Part shown: one piece after another, positions 18,134 to 25,288 of the stretch
Position numbering within the stretch: the first letter of the stretch is position 1
Layout: every line of letters starts with the position of its first letter
Source: Mesorhizobium sp. WSM3862
GTDB lineage: Bacteria > Pseudomonadota > Alphaproteobacteria > Rhizobiales > Rhizobiaceae
Length of the DNA stretch: 64,000 bases
Reading direction: 5' to 3'
NCBI RefSeq assembly: GCF_002294985.1
Contig: NZ_NSGE01000006.1
Span: forward strand, 186,001-250,000
The notes under the pieces: generated by a model
The model's database searches: none
Told to the model about the DNA's origin: nothing
What the model saw: only the letters and a program-made list of their open reading frames with translations
Translations under genes and position numbers: made by a program

Positions 18134-18162
18134 AAAAGGGGCCCTGCGTCGCGCAGGACCCC
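18134..18162 (-). terminator. Hairpin after chvE, before gguA
   Basis: On the minus strand GGGG (18162-18159) and CCTGCG (18157-18152) pair with CGCAGG (18148-18143) and CCCC (18141-18138), with one mismatch; TTTT follows. It lies 17 bases after the chvE stop inside the chvE-gguAB operon. It should protect or partially terminate the transcript, giving more binding protein than transporter. Confidence 0.75.
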
Positions 18163-18178
18163 TCCCTTAAAGGCTGGA

Positions 18179-19249
18179 TTACTTCAGCTCTTCGGCCTTG
18201 ATGTAGCCGGAGTCGACGACCAGCGCCTTGTAGTTCGACTTGTCGACCTCGTGCGGCGTCAAGAGAATCGAGGGAACGACCTTGACGTCGTTGTTGTAGG
18301 TCTTGGTGTCGAGGCCGTCGGGCTTGCCGCCGGAGAGCACCTTGTCGACCAGCTGCACGGTGGCCTTGGCCAGCTCGCGGGTGTCCTTGAACACGGTCGA
18401 ATACTGCTCGCCCGAAATGATCAGCTTGACCGAGGCGGTCTCGGCGTCCTGACCGGTCACGATCGGCCAGGGCTGAGCATCCGTGCCGTAGCCGACAGCG
18501 CGCAGCGAGGCGGTGATGCCGCGCGACAGGCCGTCATAGGGCGAAAGAACGCCATCGACGCGGCTGCCGTCCGAGTAGTTGGCCGAGAGCAGGTTGTCCA
18601 TGCGGGCCTGTGCGGTGGCGGCGAGCCAGCGCAGCGTGCCGACCTTGTCCATGCCCATCTGGCCGGACTTGATCTTGATCGAGCCGTCGTCGATCAGCGG
18701 CTGCAGAACCGACATCGCGCCGTTGTAGAAGAAGAAGGCGTTGTTGTCGTCGGGCGAGCCGCCGAACAGCTCGACGTTCCACGGCTTGGTGTTCGGGAAG
18801 CGCTCCTTGAGGCCTTTGACCAGGGAATTTGCCTGGATCACGCCGACGCCGAAATTGTCGAAGGTGGTGTAGTAGTCGACATTCGGGGTCTTCTTGATCA
18901 GGCGATCATAGGCGATGGTGACGACGCCTGCGTCATTGGCCTTCTGCAGCGCATCGGCCATGGTGGTGCCGTCGATCGAAGCGATGATCAGCGCCTTCGG
19001 GCCTTTCGTGATCTCGTTTTCCAACTGGCTGAGCTGGTTCGGGATATCGTCCTGCGCGTATTGCAGGTCGACCGTGTAGCCCAGCGCTTCGAGCTGGGAC
19101 TTGACGGCGTCGCCGTCGTTGATCCAGCGCTGCGAGGTTTTGGTCGGCATCAGCACGCCGACGAGACCCTTGTCGGCGGCGTGCGCCGAATAGGTCGTGG
19201 CGGCAATGCCAAGGGCCGCGACGGCGGCCAGCGTCTTGATGATCTTCAC
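18179..19249 (-). CDS. chvE: Multiple-monosaccharide-binding protein ChvE
   Basis: Periplasmic sugar-binding protein of 356 residues, with a signal peptide ending at about residue 24 (SAHA-ADKG). The sequence VGVLMPTKTSQRWINDGD, NEITKGPKALIIASIDG and PIVTGQDAETASVKLI is characteristic of ChvE. In Agrobacterium this protein binds glucose, galactose, arabinose and other sugars and also signals to VirA; no virA is seen here. Translation starts at GTG (19249) with GGGAG upstream. It heads the chvE-gguA-gguB-gguC operon and is divergent from its likely regulator gbpR. Confidence 0.96.
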   Translation of the reverse strand: MKIIKTLAAVAALGIAATTYSAHAADKGLVGVLMPTKTSQRWINDGDAVKSQLEALGYTVDLQYAQDDIPNQLSQLENEITKGPKALIIASIDGTTMADALQKANDAGVVTIAYDRLIKKTPNVDYYTTFDNFGVGVIQANSLVKGLKERFPNTKPWNVELFGGSPDDNNAFFFYNGAMSVLQPLIDDGSIKIKSGQMGMDKVGTLRWLAATAQARMDNLLSANYSDGSRVDGVLSPYDGLSRGITASLRAVGYGTDAQPWPIVTGQDAETASVKLIISGEQYSTVFKDTRELAKATVQLVDKVLSGGKPDGLDTKTYNNDVKVVPSILLTPHEVDKSNYKALVVDSGYIKAEELK

Positions 19250-19445
19250 ATTTACTCTCCCTGGTTGATGGACGCGACACCTCGGGGCTTCGCGGGCCGC
19301 GCAGTCGAACAGGAGCGCAATCGCGCCTCTGTCGGCTTTATCGATCTCCGGTATCCTCCCAATCGGCCCCGCGACGCAGTTTCAATCGATACGATTTTGC
19401 TCGTTGCCGATCGCTGCGTCTCGGAACGCGCGAAGGGTGTGTCCC

Positions 19446-19463
19446 TTTGACATAACTGTCAAA
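19446..19463. promoter_or_regulatory. Perfect dyad in the chvE-gbpR spacer
   Basis: TTTGACA (19446-19452) and TGTCAAA (19457-19463) are perfect 7-bp inverted repeats with spacer TAAC. The dyad lies 197 bases from the chvE start and 80 bases from the gbpR start. Each arm also contains a TTGACA -35-like box, but no matching -10 was seen at 17 bases. It is a candidate operator for GbpR or a catabolite regulator. Confidence 0.5.
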
Positions 19464-19483
19464 TGCGATCTTTGCTGGTTGCT

Positions 19484-19499
19484 ATACCGAAACTGGTAT
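19484..19499. promoter_or_regulatory. Candidate LysR-type box upstream of gbpR
   Basis: ATACC (19484-19488) and GGTAT (19495-19499) are inverted repeats with 6 bases between them. The dyad sits 43 bases before the gbpR start and has the size of a LysR recognition site. In Agrobacterium GbpR activates chvE and acts from this divergent spacer, so GbpR binding is the natural inference. Confidence 0.45.
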
Positions 19500-19542
19500 G
19501 ATTTAGCGTAGCGCAGAGAACTGCCGGAGAGGCTGGGAAATC

Positions 19543-20532
19543 ATGGCGGCGCTGCGCGATCCTGATACGATTTCAGGAAATTACGAGAAGCTTCCGGGGG
19601 ACGGTGAAACGCTGCTGCGCAGCGGCCTGAGCCTGCGCCATATGCGGATGATCGCCGCGCTCGACGATCACGGACGGGTGAGCGCCGCCGCCCAGGTTAT
19701 GAATATTTCCCAGCCGGCGGCCTCGCGCATGATTGCCGAGATGGAGGCGGTGCTCGACGTGAAATTATGCGAGCGGCTGCCGCGCGGCGTGACGCTGACC
19801 CCTTACGGTCAGGCGCTCGCCAGGCGCGCCCGCTCCATCCTGCTCGAAATGCGCGAAGCCGACCGGGAGATTTCGGAGCTCAAGGCAGGCAAAGGCGGCT
19901 CGGTGTTTCTCGGCGCCGTGACCGCGCCGGCGATCGAGCTGGCGGTGCCGGCGATTCGCGAGATCCGCCGCATCTATCCGCGCATCGAGATCACCATGCA
20001 GGTCGAGACCTCGAACGTGCTCGCCCGCGAGCTGATCGCCTCCCGCCACGACTTTATCATCGCCCGCATCCCCGACGACCTCAATCCGCGGCTGTTCGAA
20101 TCGCGCGTCATCGGCATCGAGAAGGCCTGCCTGATCGTGCGCCGCGGCCATCCGCTTGCCGGCGGCGGGATGGTCGGCCTGGAGGAGACGGCTGCCTATG
20201 ATTGGGTCTTCCAGTCCGGCGGCTCGCCCCTGCGCCAGGCGATGGAAAGCAATTTCTTGAACCGCAACATCCCGCTTCCCGACCGCATCCTCAACACCTC
20301 GTCGCTGCTCTTGACGCTGGTAATGGTGGCGCAATCTGACGCCATCGCCCCCGTTTCGGTGCAGGTGGCCAAGTTCATCCAGAGCGGCGACGGGCTGTCC
20401 GGAGCGATCGATGTCGTTCAGACCGAGTTCGACATCGAGGTCCGGCCCTACAGCCTGATCACGGTCAGGAACCGGGCGCTCTCGCCCGCCGCCAAGATGC
20501 TGCACGACTTCATCCTGCGCGAAGTGGGGTAA
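19543..20532 (+). CDS. gbpR: LysR-type regulator GbpR
   Basis: LysR-family transcription factor of 329 residues. The winged helix-turn-helix is at about residues 30-90 (MRMIAALDDHGRVSAAAQVM, then ISQPAASRMIAEMEAVLDVK). The rest is a substrate-binding-like effector domain. Its divergent position next to chvE matches the galactose-binding-protein regulator of Agrobacterium, which controls chvE in response to sugars. Two inverted repeats in the shared spacer are candidate sites. The identity rests strongly on this context. Confidence 0.9.
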   Translation: MAALRDPDTISGNYEKLPGDGETLLRSGLSLRHMRMIAALDDHGRVSAAAQVMNISQPAASRMIAEMEAVLDVKLCERLPRGVTLTPYGQALARRARSILLEMREADREISELKAGKGGSVFLGAVTAPAIELAVPAIREIRRIYPRIEITMQVETSNVLARELIASRHDFIIARIPDDLNPRLFESRVIGIEKACLIVRRGHPLAGGGMVGLEETAAYDWVFQSGGSPLRQAMESNFLNRNIPLPDRILNTSSLLLTLVMVAQSDAIAPVSVQVAKFIQSGDGLSGAIDVVQTEFDIEVRPYSLITVRNRALSPAAKMLHDFILREVG

Positions 20533-20636
20533 TGGAACGAGAATGCTACCTGTGCGTTCAAACAGATCGGCAGTTCGCTGGAGCCCGTTTGGGTGAGGGA
20601 ACCACCTGCCGATGCTGAACTATCGGGAGGTCTTTG

Positions 20637-20963
20637 ATGGAACGTCGCTTGTTTCTAACTGGAATGCTTGGCGTTGCGGGGGCAGCGGCAATTGCAACCC
20701 TGGCTGGCCCCAGTAGGGCGGTTGCCGGAATTCCAAGCGGCAACGGAATTCTCGATGAACTCGATAAGCCCGATACCGCCGTCTTCGAGGATGGAGACGA
20801 ACGGGCTGAAGTGGAGCAGGTTTACCATCGTCATTGGCATCACGGCCGTCGCCGCCGCAGACGGCGCCGCGTTTGGAGACGTGTTTGCCGCCGCTACTGG
20901 CGTCGTGGCCGCTGGCGTCGCCGCTGCTGGCGCGAACGTGTTTGGATTGGCTTTTGGCTTTAG
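20637..20963 (+). CDS. Small Tat-signal protein with Arg/Trp-rich tail
   Basis: Not assigned to a functional family. The 108-residue frame starts at an ATG with GGGAGG 6 bases upstream. It begins MERRLFLTGMLGVAGAAAIA, a twin-arginine-like signal ending near AVAG (about residue 31). A short acidic segment (GILDELDKPDTAVFEDGDE) follows. The last 41 residues contain about 20 Arg, 6 Trp and 2 Cys. The tail is low-complexity, so function is unknown; binding of nucleic acid, anionic polymer or envelope is conceivable. An inverted repeat ATCGGCAG (20566-20573)/CTGCCGAT (20606-20613) precedes it. A hydrophobic frame on the same strand overlaps it but lacks the signal and ribosome-binding site. Confidence 0.6.
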   Translation: MERRLFLTGMLGVAGAAAIATLAGPSRAVAGIPSGNGILDELDKPDTAVFEDGDERAEVEQVYHRHWHHGRRRRRRRRVWRRVCRRYWRRGRWRRRCWRERVWIGFWL

Positions 20964-21021
20964 GGGTCCATAGCGGTTCAGCTTTGGATAAGAGCCGCTC
21001 ACCCGCAGTAAAGAACTGTTT

Positions 21022-21297
21022 TTACGGAATTCCGGACCGAGACGTGGTCCTGGATTGCTCAACCGGTCCAGAGCCGGCCGCCGCAAGGTGGCTGGCTTCT
21101 TTTTCGCCATAGATCGCGCGGCGATCCTCTTCTAGGGCCCAAGCCCCTCGCCTTTCGAGCGGCTCTTTCGTTTGCGCGCTTTCGCCGAACGAGGTGGCTC
21201 CCTTCGGAGTGCGGTCAAAAAGCACGTTGATTTTCCAGTCCCCCTGCTGTTGAGAGGATGCGGGCAGTTGGGCGATCTGGATGTTCGATGTTTTCAA
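21022..21297 (-). CDS. Doubtful small hypothetical protein
   Basis: A 91-residue open frame that is the only sizeable one in the otherwise empty 20964-21343 stretch. It begins with TTG (KTSNIQIAQLPASSQQ), has no clear ribosome-binding site, no signal peptide and no recognised motif. Its composition is ordinary rather than the Arg/Pro-rich bias of chance frames in this GC-rich DNA, which is the only argument in favour. The region may equally be non-coding. Confidence 0.2.
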   Translation of the reverse strand: MKTSNIQIAQLPASSQQQGDWKINVLFDRTPKGATSFGESAQTKEPLERRGAWALEEDRRAIYGEKEASHLAAAGSGPVEQSRTTSRSGIP

Positions 21298-21343
21298 AGC
21301 TGCCTGTTGTTAACCATCGCAATGTTAGCCTTGGTCTCGCCGG

Positions 21344-21817
21344 ATGAGCGAGGTCACCAACATGCACGCCGATCTGCCGCGCGCGCGGGTTAAGCGGAGG
21401 CTGATAGCCAAGGCGCTAGCGTTCCTCGCCGCCGCCCTGACAACGCTGCCCGCAGATGCCGAAACGGTGCAGGAAAATCCCGGCGGTCAGATCGTGATCT
21501 TCGCTTTGCACGTCGCCGAGCTGCGCGCCGCGAACGAGCCTGTGGAATTTGACGGTGCCTGCGACAGCGCCTGCACGCTCTATCTGTCTTTGCCCGCCGA
21601 GCAGCTTTGCATCACGCCGCGTGCATCCTTCGGCTTCCATCTGCCTTACGGCGTCGGCGCCCATGAGAACGCAATCGCCGCCGGGTACCTGATCTCGCAA
21701 TATCCCGACTGGGTTCGCCTGTGGGTCGAGGAACACGGCGGCCTGTCGCACACCATCGTGCGGATGGAAGCCGCCGAGGCCGCAAAGCATCTTCCCCTCT
21801 GCGGCGTGCTGGCATGA
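21344..21817 (+). CDS. Exported ClpP-fold-like hypothetical protein
   Basis: Protein of 157 residues with an N-terminal signal or anchor (RRLIAKALAFLAAALTTLPADA, ending near residue 40). The region that follows has FDGACDSACTLYLSLP and CITPRASFGFHLPYG. The GxCxSACT plus PRAxFGFH pattern is what I recall of periplasmic proteins related to the ClpP/crotonase fold, where the serine would be nucleophilic. Protease activity is not shown. The start at 21344 is the first ATG; ATG 21362 is also possible. It lies alone upstream of tRNA-Gly, on the opposite strand. Confidence 0.65.
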   Translation: MSEVTNMHADLPRARVKRRLIAKALAFLAAALTTLPADAETVQENPGGQIVIFALHVAELRAANEPVEFDGACDSACTLYLSLPAEQLCITPRASFGFHLPYGVGAHENAIAAGYLISQYPDWVRLWVEEHGGLSHTIVRMEAAEAAKHLPLCGVLA

Positions 21818-21904
21818 CCGCTAACGGCAACGATCGCATTCGCCTTCGGCCGCTTGAGGACGCTCTGCCAGATCGCTGCGACCGCGCGGCACTGTAGCGA
21901 GGGA

Positions 21905-21978
21905 TGGAGCGGGTAGCGGGAATCGAACCCGCGCGTTCAGCTTGGGAAGCTGACAGGCTACCATTACATCATACCCGC
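21905..21978 (-). tRNA. tRNA-Gly(CCC)
   Basis: A complete cloverleaf is read on the minus strand. The acceptor GCGGGTA (21978-21972) pairs with TACCCGC (21915-21909). The D-arm holds AATGGTAG. The anticodon stem TCAGC/GCTGA encloses loop TTCCCAA, so the anticodon is CCC. The T-arm is CGCGGGTTCGATTCCCGCT-like with the invariant GTTCGAT. The discriminator base is T, and CCA is encoded (21907-21905). It reads GGG glycine codons. Confidence 0.97.
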
Positions 21979-22112
21979 GCAACAGCCTCGTTACCATGAT
22001 GGCCCCGCATCTAGCAATCGGCGATACATTGAAAGCCGAGAGCCATCCACCGGCGCTTTGACGCCGCGCCACAACATGGTAATGGCTCAGGGGTTAAGGG
22101 TGGGGACCCAGC

Positions 22113-23105
22113 TTGGAAATCAATGTTCGGAAGAGGAAGCGAGCCTCTCGCTCCGGAAAAGCCTTTGCTGTGGAAGATCTCGGATTCCTGCTGAGGCTTC
22201 CTCTTTTTGTATTCGTCTCTCTTTTCGTGCCTGAGAAGAGATGGCGCAGTGTCTGCCTTTGGCTGGAGCGGCTGAAACGGGCGCCTGAGTCTCGGCGCGA
22301 CGTTGGTGACCAACCGGATCTTGCCGCCTTTGGCATAGCCGGCCGCGAGGACCGGCTCCGGGTCGACGCGATGCGCAGCGAACACAACATCCAGATCGTC
22401 CGCGAGTGGCTCGTCGGCTGGCGACCCGAGATCGAACTGCTCGGCGCCGAGCATCTCGATGCGGCGCGCGAACAGGGCCGTGGCGCCGTCCTGTGGATTG
22501 CGCATTTCACCTTCAACGCGCTTGCGGCGAAGATGGTTTTCGCCAAAGCCGGCTTCGACGTCTATCACGTCAGCAGGCCGGAGCATGGCTTCTCGAAATC
22601 GCGCTTCGGCATCCGGTTCCTCAACCCGATCAGAACCTGCGTCGAGCTCAGACATGCGGCGGGCCGTATCGTGATCGACCGAGCCAATCCCGCCGCCAGC
22701 ATGAACGAGGCGAGGCGGTTGCTTCGCCAGGGCAAGTTTGCGTCCATCACCGCTGGCGCCTGGGAGGGTGAGCTGCTGGTGCGCGCGCGGATCGGCCAGT
22801 CGGCCATTGAATTTGCCGGCGGCGCGCCCCGCTTGGCCAGGATCGCCGGCGCTCCCCTGCTGTCGGTCTTCGTCGTTCGTGACGACAGGACAGGCAAGAT
22901 ACGGGTGACTGTGGAAAATCCGATCGATCTTGATCGCAGCCAGGACAAGGCCGAACTGATCCAGAGCGCCGCGCAAGACTTCGCCGATCGGCACCTGGCC
23001 TATCTGAAGGCCAGTCCCCACCAGTGGCGCGACTGGGGCAAGTTGAAGGCTCACCAAGGCACCCTGATCGAGACGGAAGCCGGATGCCTCTCTTCAGCAT
23101 TCTGA
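22113..23105 (+). CDS. LPLAT / HtrB-like acyltransferase
   Basis: Likely membrane-associated lysophospholipid or lipid A-type acyltransferase, 330 residues. A hydrophobic segment lies near residues 24-40 (LGFLLRLPLFVFVSLFVP). The active-site region LWIAHFTFNALAAKM holds the H-x4-(N/D)-like motif of LpxL/HtrB relatives. FASITAGAWEG occupies the place of the second conserved block. The acceptor is unknown. The start is TTG 22113 with GGGGA upstream; later starts would remove the membrane segment. It overlaps the following GT32 gene by 22 bases, which points to joint modification of an envelope lipid or polysaccharide. Confidence 0.7.
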   Translation: MEINVRKRKRASRSGKAFAVEDLGFLLRLPLFVFVSLFVPEKRWRSVCLWLERLKRAPESRRDVGDQPDLAAFGIAGREDRLRVDAMRSEHNIQIVREWLVGWRPEIELLGAEHLDAAREQGRGAVLWIAHFTFNALAAKMVFAKAGFDVYHVSRPEHGFSKSRFGIRFLNPIRTCVELRHAAGRIVIDRANPAASMNEARRLLRQGKFASITAGAWEGELLVRARIGQSAIEFAGGAPRLARIAGAPLLSVFVVRDDRTGKIRVTVENPIDLDRSQDKAELIQSAAQDFADRHLAYLKASPHQWRDWGKLKAHQGTLIETEAGCLSSAF

Positions 23106-23839
23106 TCACCGACGACGGCAGCGAGCACCTTTCCGGGCTCGTTGCCGAAAACATCCAGTCGCTCACGGCTGCTCATCCGGGCGAAGAGCACCGCCTGTTC
23201 CGGGAAGCGGCGTTGGCGGAGTTCATTTCGACGCATTTCGGAGCAGAGGTGCTTTCGGCTTTCAGGACGCTGCGACCTTATTCCTACAAGGCGGACCTCG
23301 CCAAATATTGCCTGCTCCATGAGCAAGGCGGCCTTTATGCCGATCTCTCCTATTTCTTCCTGCGCGGAGTGCCTCGCGGCGATGGAAAATTGTCGATCTT
23401 TCGCGATTTCCTCAGCTCGACCCCTTGGGACACCAGCATCGGCGTTGTTGCCGCGCCGCCTCGCCACAAGGCGCTCGCCAAGGCGATCGAGCTTGTCTGC
23501 GCCAATGTGAAACGGGAATATTACGGGCCGACTGCGCTCTGCCCCACGGGCCCGACCTTGTTCGGCAAGGCCGTCGCGCTGACCTGCGAGCCGGAAGACC
23601 TCATCGTCGGCGAAGCCCTCAGGTCGGTGCCGTCTGCCGCGCCTCTTCAGCCGTCCGCGGATTTCGGCCATTGCCTCAGCCATGATGGCGAGCCGGTCGC
23701 GATCAAGCGCAAGCGGGGCGGCAAGCCGATATCGCACCTCGGTATCGGCGGCGGCAACCGCTACAACAGGCTGTGGCGCTCCAGGGAAGTCTACCGCGAC
23801 CGGCCGCTTTGGGCCCGCATCTTCCGGTGGAGAATCTGA
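23084..23839 (+). CDS. GT32-type glycosyltransferase
   Basis: Glycosyltransferase of 251 residues with the conserved core of the GT32 (OCH1/capsular mannosyltransferase-like) family: YSYKADLAKYCLLHEQGG and LYADLSYF. These hold the sugar-nucleotide-binding aspartates. GPTALCPTGPTLFGKAV is the later family block. The ATG at 23084 lies inside the end of the upstream acyltransferase gene, so translation is probably coupled. No membrane segment or signal is seen. The pair likely acts on a surface lipid or glycan; donor and acceptor are unknown. Confidence 0.75.
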   Translation: MPLFSILITDDGSEHLSGLVAENIQSLTAAHPGEEHRLFREAALAEFISTHFGAEVLSAFRTLRPYSYKADLAKYCLLHEQGGLYADLSYFFLRGVPRGDGKLSIFRDFLSSTPWDTSIGVVAAPPRHKALAKAIELVCANVKREYYGPTALCPTGPTLFGKAVALTCEPEDLIVGEALRSVPSAAPLQPSADFGHCLSHDGEPVAIKRKRGGKPISHLGIGGGNRYNRLWRSREVYRDRPLWARIFRWRI

Positions 23840-23853
23840 CTGAGCGAGCCACG

Positions 23854-23891
23854 TGTGCCGGCCGGATCGGGCTATCAAGGCCGCCGGCACA
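23854..23891. terminator. Inverted repeat after the GT32 gene
   Basis: TGTGCCGGC (23854-23862) and GCCGGCACA (23883-23891) are perfect 9-bp arms with a 20-base loop, 15 bases after the GT32 stop. There is no U-run, so it may be a Rho-assisted or stabilising structure. Confidence 0.45.
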
Positions 23892-23988
23892 ATAGCTTCG
23901 CGCGCGGCCTTCGGCTTGATGCCGGGTATCCGAGTGCGTATTTCTGAGGTCGCGTCCCGAATCGGGCAGCTCGAACCGGAGAACGGCC

Positions 23989-24252
23989 TTGTCCGCACTG
24001 ACACGCTTTCTCGGCGATACGCCACTCAGGGTGCTTGTGAAGCTGCTGGTGGTTTCCTTCCTCGTCGGCCTCGTCATGCACGCTTTCGGCTGGTCGCCGA
24101 TGGACGTGCTCTACGGCATCCGCCAGTTCTTCACCGATCTGTGGAATCTCGGCTTCCATACTATCGACCGCTTCCTGGGCTATATCCTGCTCGGCGCCGC
24201 GATCGTCGTGCCCGCCTTTATCCTGCTCAGGATCGCGAGCTACAGGAAGTAG
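23989..24252 (+). CDS. Small membrane protein (DUF6460-like)
   Basis: An 87-residue protein with two predicted membrane helices (about residues 14-33 and 63-82), separated by a short amphipathic stretch (DVLYGIRQFFTDLWNLGF). It resembles the rhizobial integral-membrane family DUF6460, whose function is unknown. The start is TTG 23989 with a GGAG sequence 7 bases upstream. Its 3' end overlaps the end of the convergent histone-deacetylase-like gene by 26 bases. Confidence 0.75.
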   Translation: MSALTRFLGDTPLRVLVKLLVVSFLVGLVMHAFGWSPMDVLYGIRQFFTDLWNLGFHTIDRFLGYILLGAAIVVPAFILLRIASYRK

Positions 24253-25165
24253 CCTGGCGAGCGTCAGCATACGCGGCCGCGACCTCGAACAGAATGGCGT
24301 GGCGCGCGGCAAGCGCCGGCACGTCGCTCGAATAGCCGCCGCCGATGACGCCGCATAGCGGGATGCCGGCCTTGCGGAAATAGCTGATGACCAGCTCCTC
24401 GCGGCTGCGCAGGCCGTTGTCGGTCAATGTCAGCCGGCCAAGCCGGTCCTCGGCATGGACATCCACGCCGGCATTGTAGAACACGATGTCCCAGCGCCGC
24501 CTTGCGCAAAGCTCTGGAAGAATGGCGCCGAGCCGGTCGAGATAGGCAGCGTCGCCGGTGCCGTCCGGCAGCGCGATATCGACATCGGAGGCGATCTTGC
24601 GCGCCGGATAATTGCGTTCGCCATGCATGGAAAAGGTGAAGGCGCGCGGCTCATCCTTCAAAATGTCCGCCGTGCCGTCGCCCTGATGCACGTCGAGATC
24701 GACGACCAGGATGTTTTCGACGGCGCCCTCCGCAAGCAGGACCAGGGAAGCCACGGCCACGTCGTTGAAGGTGCAGAAGCCCGCGCCTTGGGCACGCCTG
24801 GCATGGTGGCTACCGCCGGCGGCGTTGCAGGCTATGCCGTGTTTCAGCGCCAGCCGCGCCGCCAGCACCGTGCCTGCCGTTGCTAGCTGCGCTCTCAATG
24901 ACACGCGCTGGCTGACCGCGAAGCCGATCTCGCGCTCGATCTTTTCAGGCACCTCGCAAGTGAGCACCTGGTCGACATAGCCGGCCTCGTGCGCGAGCTT
25001 GAGCCACGCCGCCGGCGCCCGTTCCGGCATCGAAAGCGCTCCCGCTGCTGCCAGCCCGCGGCTGTGCAAAGCCTCCATTAGCAACGGATATTTGCTCATC
25101 GGAAAGCGGTGATTGACGGCAAAGCCGGCGTCATAGTCGGGATGGTGGACGATCTGCAAAGGCAT
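24227..25165 (-). CDS. Histone deacetylase family (acetylpolyamine amidohydrolase-like) protein
   Basis: Zinc-dependent amidohydrolase of the arginase/deacetylase fold, 312 residues. It has NAAGGSHHARRAQGAGFCTFND (the tandem His and catalytic His region), DLDVHQGDGTADI (zinc Asp/His), FSMHGERNYP, FYNAGVDVHAED (second zinc Asp) and GVIGGGYS (catalytic Tyr). It resembles class IV-type bacterial HDAC homologues. The substrate may be an acetylated polyamine or other small amide; histones are not relevant. It is divergent from the MATE gene. Confidence 0.9.
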   Translation of the reverse strand: MPLQIVHHPDYDAGFAVNHRFPMSKYPLLMEALHSRGLAAAGALSMPERAPAAWLKLAHEAGYVDQVLTCEVPEKIEREIGFAVSQRVSLRAQLATAGTVLAARLALKHGIACNAAGGSHHARRAQGAGFCTFNDVAVASLVLLAEGAVENILVVDLDVHQGDGTADILKDEPRAFTFSMHGERNYPARKIASDVDIALPDGTGDAAYLDRLGAILPELCARRRWDIVFYNAGVDVHAEDRLGRLTLTDNGLRSREELVISYFRKAGIPLCGVIGGGYSSDVPALAARHAILFEVAAAYADARQATSCSSRS

Positions 25166-25288
25166 GATGGGGCGGCCTGCGCCAGAGCTGGAATTCGGTT
25201 AGCCGTCACCCGATGGCGATTGCGCGGCAGCGGCAAACTGGGGCACATCGGCCATTCTAGCAAGCCGCAATGAGCAAGGCAGCAATCC

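Noticed and set aside
20668..20973. Alternative hydrophobic Ala/Gly-rich frame over the Tat-signal gene
   Set aside because: It lacks a ribosome-binding site and signal features. It arises from the same GC-rich codon repeats read one base over.
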